From Pirellulales bacterium (GTDB taxonomy: Bacteria; Planctomycetota; Planctomycetia; Pirellulales; Lacipirellulaceae): 64,000 nucleotides of DNA. Location: the NCBI GenBank assembly GCA_028279215.1, contig JANQOF010000072.1:1-64000 (forward strand). The letters are read 5' to 3'. The notes beneath the pieces are model-generated. The model worked only from the letters and a program-made list of their open reading frames with translations, was not told where the DNA came from and ran no database searches. This document shows positions 59,332 to 64,000 of the stretch, one piece after another. Each line of letters starts with the position of its first letter. The stretch's first letter is position 1. Made by a program: the position numbers and the translations under genes.

Positions 59332-60279
59332 TCACTCGCCCTTGGCGGCCAAGCTCCAAGCGTCGAGCCAAGTGACTTCGACCGGCTGCATGTCGAATTC
59401 GCTCAACAGCCGCTCGTGCATATCGGCCAGATGCCCTGCCCCGTAGAAGACTCCAAGCTTCTTCTTACCAGCGTCGATCTGCTGGCGAAGTACCTTGAGC
59501 GCTGCCTTGTTTCGCTCCGTAATCAATGTCGACCCGTTTTCGCCACCGAATGCCGTCAATAGGGATTCCATCTCAGCGAGTTGTCCGGCCATGGCAATCT
59601 TGAGTTGGCGTGCTCGATCTTTTGCGAACAAGACCCTCATCAAATCGATATCGGGCGTTGCGCCCTCGGCTTGCATCGTGCTTTGGTGGGCGATCGACTG
59701 GCCCACCATGCGAAAGTACATCTGGATGAAACTCTCGCCACGGCTATCCATGCTGTCGAAGAACTCTTCCGGCGACATATCCGCGTGAACGAAGTTCTTC
59801 TTGGTGTAATCCACCTGTTCTAGCTGGTGCTCAAGCTCCAGCATGTTCTTCATGCCGTTCTGCAACGCACCGAGTGCGTGGCGATTCGAAGCCTTGGTCC
59901 CCGGTTCGATGACGGTTCCTTCCGGCGCCACCAATTCGTAGAGCAGAGCATCATAGGATTCAAACAGCTGGTTTAGCTTGGAGTAGTAGTCCGCATCGCC
60001 AACGTGCACCGCGCCCACCAAATCGACCTCTACACCCGGCTTGCCCGCCTCGGGAGTCGAGCGGTATCGGACGACGGCCACCTGCATCGCCAGCGGCTGG
60101 CCCTCTGGGCCTTTCTTTACACGGACCCATTCGGCTCCAACGCCCTTTTCTAGTTTGCTAGCGGTCGCTTCCGGTGCTGCCGCTGATTGAGCGTCGATCT
60201 GCCCTGTCGGGACCAAAACGCTCACCAACAGCAGCGGCCGAAGCGAGGGATGCAATAGGCGGCAGAATTGGTAGCGCAT
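59332..60279 (-). CDS. Exported TraB/GumN-like protein
   Basis: A 315-residue protein with a signal peptide (about residues 1-31). The TraB/PrgY/GumN features are the N-terminal VDLVGAVHVGDADYY with the Glu of YELVAPEG, and the C-terminal ERNKAALKVLRQQ with VFYGAGHLADMHERL. Related TIKI domains are metal-dependent proteases, and these motifs contain the needed His/Glu residues, but activity in this family is not settled. It could act in the periplasm. Start ATG 60279. Confidence 0.82.
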   Translation of the reverse strand: MRYQFCRLLHPSLRPLLLVSVLVPTGQIDAQSAAAPEATASKLEKGVGAEWVRVKKGPEGQPLAMQVAVVRYRSTPEAGKPGVEVDLVGAVHVGDADYYSKLNQLFESYDALLYELVAPEGTVIEPGTKASNRHALGALQNGMKNMLELEHQLEQVDYTKKNFVHADMSPEEFFDSMDSRGESFIQMYFRMVGQSIAHQSTMQAEGATPDIDLMRVLFAKDRARQLKIAMAGQLAEMESLLTAFGGENGSTLITERNKAALKVLRQQIDAGKKKLGVFYGAGHLADMHERLLSEFDMQPVEVTWLDAWSLAAKGE

Positions 60280-60623
60280 CGCGTAGGCCTCGTAATTTAG
60301 GTGGTTGAGACAGGCTAGCGGGTGGCGTGCACCCACGCTGCTAAGTATACGCCCGGTCCGCTGTTGGAGGCAATTCGCTGACCAGTCGGATCATCACCCA
60401 CAAGCCGCCATGGCGACTGGATTTCCACCCATTTGCTAGCGAGAAGTAGCCACGCGCCCGGCTGCCGCGAAACTCGCGATTTTCGTTACTCCTTACCAAA
60501 GTTACTCAACTCCTACGACCGGCGCTTCCGATACTACCCACACAGACACGCTCCAAAATTGGGCCGGGCGCCGTGCATACGCGCTTGCCTGCCGAGCCAT
60601 CAGCACAAGGGTAGTAAACACAA
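60280..60623. other. Gene-free stretch between divergent genes
   Basis: About 340 bases. It should hold promoters for the TraB-like and BBP7 genes. I see no repeat, RNA or clear promoter that I can vouch for. Confidence 0.4.
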
Positions 60624-62075
60624 ATGTCTGCCTCCTCACTCAAACCCATCTTGTTCACCATGGTGGTCGCCTTGGGCGTCTCGTCGACGGCTAAGGCTCA
60701 GCTCGACGATCCGTGCAGCCCGTTCTACGGTTGTTCGAACGATATGCAGTTCTTCGAGCCGGTCGACCTCGATCTCGATTGCCGAGGTTGCTGCGAGCAA
60801 TGCGGCTTTCATTTCAGCTACGAGAAACTCGCGTGGGCGATCACGGGCGAACGTGTGGAACTGGGTGATCCCACGGCCATCCAGCGTTGGTTCAACAATT
60901 TCGATGGCACTCCGGTCGATCCCACCACGGGCGAGGACATTCTACCGCCGGTGATTCCCAACAGCATTATGGACGCTGTTCCGCGGGCAAGCTGGCACAC
61001 CGGCGATAGATACGAGCTGGGCTATTGGCACGAGAACGGAACGGGCTGGTTGATGGGCATCCTGAATGGGCCGGACCAGGAACAGTTTGAAACATTCGGT
61101 TTGAACGGTGGTGTAATGGGCGGATTTCAGACCGGACTTCGCAACCCGGTTGGCGACGTATTCGTCGCATTTCGTACCGACCCAGGCCTGCTTGCCGGCT
61201 TCATCGATAGGCTTCACGACTTCGATGTCGGCCCTGGCGGCGGGATCTTGCCCGACGACGAAAATGGCAACGGCGTAGCCGATGGAGATGGGATCGCTGA
61301 CGACCTGAACGCGAACAACGTCTACGGACCAGATGGCTTCAGCCTTGATGGAGTCACGTTCCTGGGCGTTCCCACGGACTATGGCGATTTGGTGATCATC
61401 CCGATCTCATTTGGCACCGTGAACATCAAGAACTCCACTCATCTGAACGGTTTCGAGCTGATGCGAGCCCATCGCATCGACAACTCGCATTTCAAAGTGG
61501 CGAACCAGAACAACCACTTCGAATGGGGCTACGGGGCGCGATATCTGCAGATCGACGACCGATTCATGGTCGACGCTTTGGCAGTCGAAGACTCTGATTG
61601 GTCGATTGGCAACACCCAGATTAACTCGCGAATCATGAACAACATCGTCGGGCCCCAGGTGACCTACAAGTGGCGACACGTACGTGGTCGTTGGCAGCTC
61701 AGTTCGACCGGTCGATTCATGTGGGGCTTCAACATCCGCGACTGGCGTCAACGGGGCTTCATCGGTGAACAGTCGATCCCAGGCCAGAACAACAGTCCAC
61801 TAATGCTGCCGACACAGAGTTTTGCGCATGGCCGTAGCGACCATGGTTTTTCGCCGACCGCCGAACTGCGGTTAGACCTGGAATACCGCCTGACCGACAA
61901 TATTCGGCTACAGCTCGGCTATACAGGGACTTTCGTCGACAATATTCGCCGAGCGTCAGTGCACAACGACTACCGCCTCAACGAGAGTGGCAACGTGATG
62001 GGCTTTGCTAATGTGAACGAGGGCCAGGAGATTTTCGCAAGCGGCGTGAACGGTGGTGTGGTCATCACCCAATAG
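60624..62075 (+). CDS. BBP7-family outer-membrane beta-barrel protein
   Basis: A 483-residue exported protein (signal peptide ending AKAQ at about residue 26). An N-terminal Cys cluster (DDPCSPFYGCSND, DCRGCCEQCGF) is followed by alternating beta-strand segments typical of barrels: SWHTGDRYELGYWHENGTGWLM, HFEWGYGARYLQIDD and ELRLDLEYRLTDNIRLQLGYTGTFVDNI near the end. This order is that of the planctomycete BBP7 family. There is a calcium-loop-like DENGNGVADGDGIADDLN near residue 210. Probably an outer-membrane protein; cargo unknown. Confidence 0.82.
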   Translation: MSASSLKPILFTMVVALGVSSTAKAQLDDPCSPFYGCSNDMQFFEPVDLDLDCRGCCEQCGFHFSYEKLAWAITGERVELGDPTAIQRWFNNFDGTPVDPTTGEDILPPVIPNSIMDAVPRASWHTGDRYELGYWHENGTGWLMGILNGPDQEQFETFGLNGGVMGGFQTGLRNPVGDVFVAFRTDPGLLAGFIDRLHDFDVGPGGGILPDDENGNGVADGDGIADDLNANNVYGPDGFSLDGVTFLGVPTDYGDLVIIPISFGTVNIKNSTHLNGFELMRAHRIDNSHFKVANQNNHFEWGYGARYLQIDDRFMVDALAVEDSDWSIGNTQINSRIMNNIVGPQVTYKWRHVRGRWQLSSTGRFMWGFNIRDWRQRGFIGEQSIPGQNNSPLMLPTQSFAHGRSDHGFSPTAELRLDLEYRLTDNIRLQLGYTGTFVDNIRRASVHNDYRLNESGNVMGFANVNEGQEIFASGVNGGVVITQ

Positions 62076-62372
62076 GTGTAAATGCCGCAGCGGTAATTGG
62101 TTACGCCGATGTTTCGGAGTTGGCTGCCTAACCACTACAAGCGACAAGGTTTCCTCTATCTACCTGGCCTTACCGCGTTATACTGAGTAAACGCCCGCTT
62201 GCTAGGTCTGGACGGGTGTTGTCGGCGAAGTCACCGCGATGCCACTGATCGGCAGAGTCGCCACAAGGCGGCGCTTCGCCGCCGCCCGGAGCGTGGTGCA
62301 TGCACGCGGTCGATAACCTGAAGGTGGTCCACCACCAAGTGGACGCCCGAGGTTTGTCCCGCCGTCCCATCC
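62076..62372. other. Gap before the acyl-AMP ligase
   Basis: About 300 bases with no gene or repeat recognised. The promoter of the acyl-AMP ligase is expected here. Confidence 0.35.
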
Positions 62373-64000
62373 ATGTCCCACCCGAATATGAACGTCCCCC
62401 AGGCCACCACCGCGGCCAACTTGCCCAAGATGGTCCTACCCCGCTGGGGCAGCGGCCGATCCATCACCGGTGGCTCGCCACCGCAACCCCATCTTGCGCC
62501 GGCAGGGGTTACGAGTGTCGATACGTCGGCATCCACATTGGTCGAGTTGCTACGTACTCGCGCGGCCGAGCTGCCGAGTGCCCGTGCATTTACCTACGCT
62601 GTCGACGGCGAGCTCAAGTTCGAGCACCTGACTTACGGCGAACTCGATTTGCGAGCACGTGCGATCGCCGGAAGGCTGCAGCGTGCCGGCCTCAGCGGCG
62701 GACGTGCCCTGATGCTCTATCCTTCGGGGCTCGATTTTGTAGCGGCGTTCTTTGGCTGTTTGTACGCTGGTGTAGTGGCCGTGCCGGCCTACCCGCCACG
62801 TCGCAATCGCAACGCGGATCGCATCGAGCGAGTGGTTCGCGACGCGGAAGCAAGCATCGTGCTATCAACCGAGCACGCGCTGATGCGAACCGACGGCCAA
62901 CTCGACCATAACGCGGAGCTACGAAAACTCCCTTGGTGGGCCACCGATGAGATCTCCTCCTGCGAGGCCGGCGACTGGCGGGAGCCAATCGTCGAACCAG
63001 ACGACTTGGCGTTCCTACAGTACACGTCTGGATCGACAGGCGATCCCAAGGGCGTGATGCTCAGCCACCGCAACTTACTTGCCAACGCAGCGGTGATTCG
63101 AGAAGGGTTCGACACGATGCGGCAGGATATAGCCGTTTTTTGGCTGCCACTGTATCACGACATGGGACTAATCGGTGGCATCATCGAACCGCTGTACGCG
63201 GCAACCTATTGCACGCTGATGTCGCCCGCACACTTCCTGCAAAAACCACTGCGGTGGTTGGAGATGATTTCTTCAATCGGCGCCACCGTTAGCGGCGGTC
63301 CGAATTTCGCCTACGACTTATGTGTTGATCGGGTAACGGACGAGCAGGCAGCGAAGCTTGATCTGAGTCGATGGTCGCTGGCATTCAATGGCGCCGAGCC
63401 AATCGGCGCTGAGACGCTCGAAAGGTTCGCCGAAAAGTTCGCCATCGCCGGTTTTCGTCGCGAAGCACTCTATCCGTGCTACGGCCTGGCCGAAGCAACC
63501 TTACTAGTGACTGGCGGCAAACGACTTGTCGCCCCAAAAACGCGCACCGTTGATGTAGCAAAGCTACAAGCTGGGCGTGCTGTCGAGCCCGATCCAACCG
63601 ACGACCCGAATCAAATGCAAACGCTGGTTCAGTGTGGCCACGGGCTTCTGGACCAGGACGTTCGGGTCGTCGATCCAGAAACCCGCGTCGAGTGCCCCCG
63701 TGGTACTGTGGGAGAGATTTGGGTCGCCGGCGACAGCGTCGCGCTGGGCTACTGGCGTAGGGAAGAGAGTTCGGCCGAAGTATTCAACAATAAGCTGCCC
63801 GGCGTGGCAAAGCGATTTCTGCGTACTGGCGACTTGGGGGTGATCGACGAAGCAGGGCTGTTCGTAATCGGTCGTCGAAAAGACCTGGTGATCATTCGCG
63901 GGGTCAACCACTACCCGCAAGATATCGAAGCAACCGCCCGATCGGTGGACGATTCGTTATCAGGAACTCGTACCGCGGTATTCGGTGTGCCGGCTATTGG
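62373..64000 (+). CDS. Fatty acyl-AMP ligase (FAAL-type), 5' part only
   Basis: The frame from ATG 62373 stays open to the right edge, so at least 542 residues are coded and the end is missing. It is an adenylate-forming enzyme: TYGELDLRARAIAGRLQ, the ATP loop YTSGSTGDPKGVMLSHRNLL (about 217-236), LPLYHDMGLIGG, SGGPNFAYDLC, the NGAEPI and YGLAEATLLVTGG segments and RTGDLG with IIRGVNHYPQDIE. HDMGLIGG, GGPNFAYDLC and NHYPQDIE are features of FAAL rather than acyl-CoA ligases. FAALs load fatty acids onto acyl carrier proteins of PKS/NRPS lines, so a biosynthetic cluster may continue beyond the window. The first ~55 residues are an unusual Pro-rich extension and the true start may be later. Confidence 0.9.
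   Translation, partial: MSHPNMNVPQATTAANLPKMVLPRWGSGRSITGGSPPQPHLAPAGVTSVDTSASTLVELLRTRAAELPSARAFTYAVDGELKFEHLTYGELDLRARAIAGRLQRAGLSGGRALMLYPSGLDFVAAFFGCLYAGVVAVPAYPPRRNRNADRIERVVRDAEASIVLSTEHALMRTDGQLDHNAELRKLPWWATDEISSCEAGDWREPIVEPDDLAFLQYTSGSTGDPKGVMLSHRNLLANAAVIREGFDTMRQDIAVFWLPLYHDMGLIGGIIEPLYAATYCTLMSPAHFLQKPLRWLEMISSIGATVSGGPNFAYDLCVDRVTDEQAAKLDLSRWSLAFNGAEPIGAETLERFAEKFAIAGFRREALYPCYGLAEATLLVTGGKRLVAPKTRTVDVAKLQAGRAVEPDPTDDPNQMQTLVQCGHGLLDQDVRVVDPETRVECPRGTVGEIWVAGDSVALGYWRREESSAEVFNNKLPGVAKRFLRTGDLGVIDEAGLFVIGRRKDLVIIRGVNHYPQDIEATARSVDDSLSGTRTAVFGVPAI

Noticed and set aside
62692..63115. Minus-strand frames inside the acyl-AMP ligase
   Set aside because: The plus-strand frame carries all adenylation motifs; the antisense frames are shadows.

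Overview
The window looks like a chromosome segment of a planctomycete, most likely of the order Pirellulales. The basis is GC-rich coding sequence, PEP-CTERM proteins (one with a dockerin-like block), a BBP7-type outer-membrane protein, a DUF58/BatA/von Willebrand operon, an SHD1-like/thermonuclease protein and many starts without a Shine-Dalgarno site. Genus-level placement is inference.

Layout. 0-10 kb: end of an exported protein, ilvD, a PEP-CTERM protein, a YjdF-like membrane protein, an orphan adenine methyltransferase, a UPF0173 hydrolase, a methyltransferase-Rieske pair, a zinc alcohol dehydrogenase and a decayed PIN toxin locus. 10-17 kb: a secreted esterase-like protein, then a minus-strand set (NCS2 permease, class III aminotransferase, PreA-like reductase) that looks like reductive pyrimidine catabolism. 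17-32 kb: ABC-2 permease, YjbQ, prolyl oligopeptidase, ispH, gltX, a large HD-PAS-GGDEF protein, superoxide dismutase, a lipoprotein and a second GGDEF protein with a degenerate active site.

32.3-44.5 kb is a 12.2 kb genomic island in the 3' end of tRNA-Asp(GTC). Its ends are a perfect 46-bp direct repeat. Just inside each end lies an inverted copy of a 28-bp palindromic site, one of them in front of the integrase start. The integrase is cut off before its catalytic domain, so the island is probably fixed. Cargo includes a secreted thermonuclease, a two-gene overlapping module with a two-helix membrane protein, a PEP-CTERM protein, a LuxR-type regulator and a cold-shock protein, a trypsin-like protease, a Cys-rich exported protein, a zinc-ribbon gene broken by TGA at a Cys position, and a small helical (HEPN/DUF4145-like) protein. 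The last is preceded by a strikingly well-folded candidate RNA (40786-40899: 23-bp closing stem, three hairpins, two GNRA loops), which I rate the best candidate for something undescribed.

44.5-57.9 kb is a compact plus-strand operon-like run: DUF58, BatA-like, vWA, a giant DUF4175-like coiled-coil protein, a terpenoid-cyclase-fold protein, an NPCBM protein and an unusual phosphatase-cytochrome c' fusion. No MoxR ATPase is next to it. 58-64 kb carries an archaeal-type phosphoglycerate mutase, a TraB/GumN-like protein, the BBP7 protein and the start of a fatty acyl-AMP ligase that runs off the window.

Several intergenic gaps hold long inverted repeats of at least five sequence types, usually abutting stop codons, one nested inside another (15172-15447). 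No CRISPR array, rRNA or complete insertion sequence was seen.
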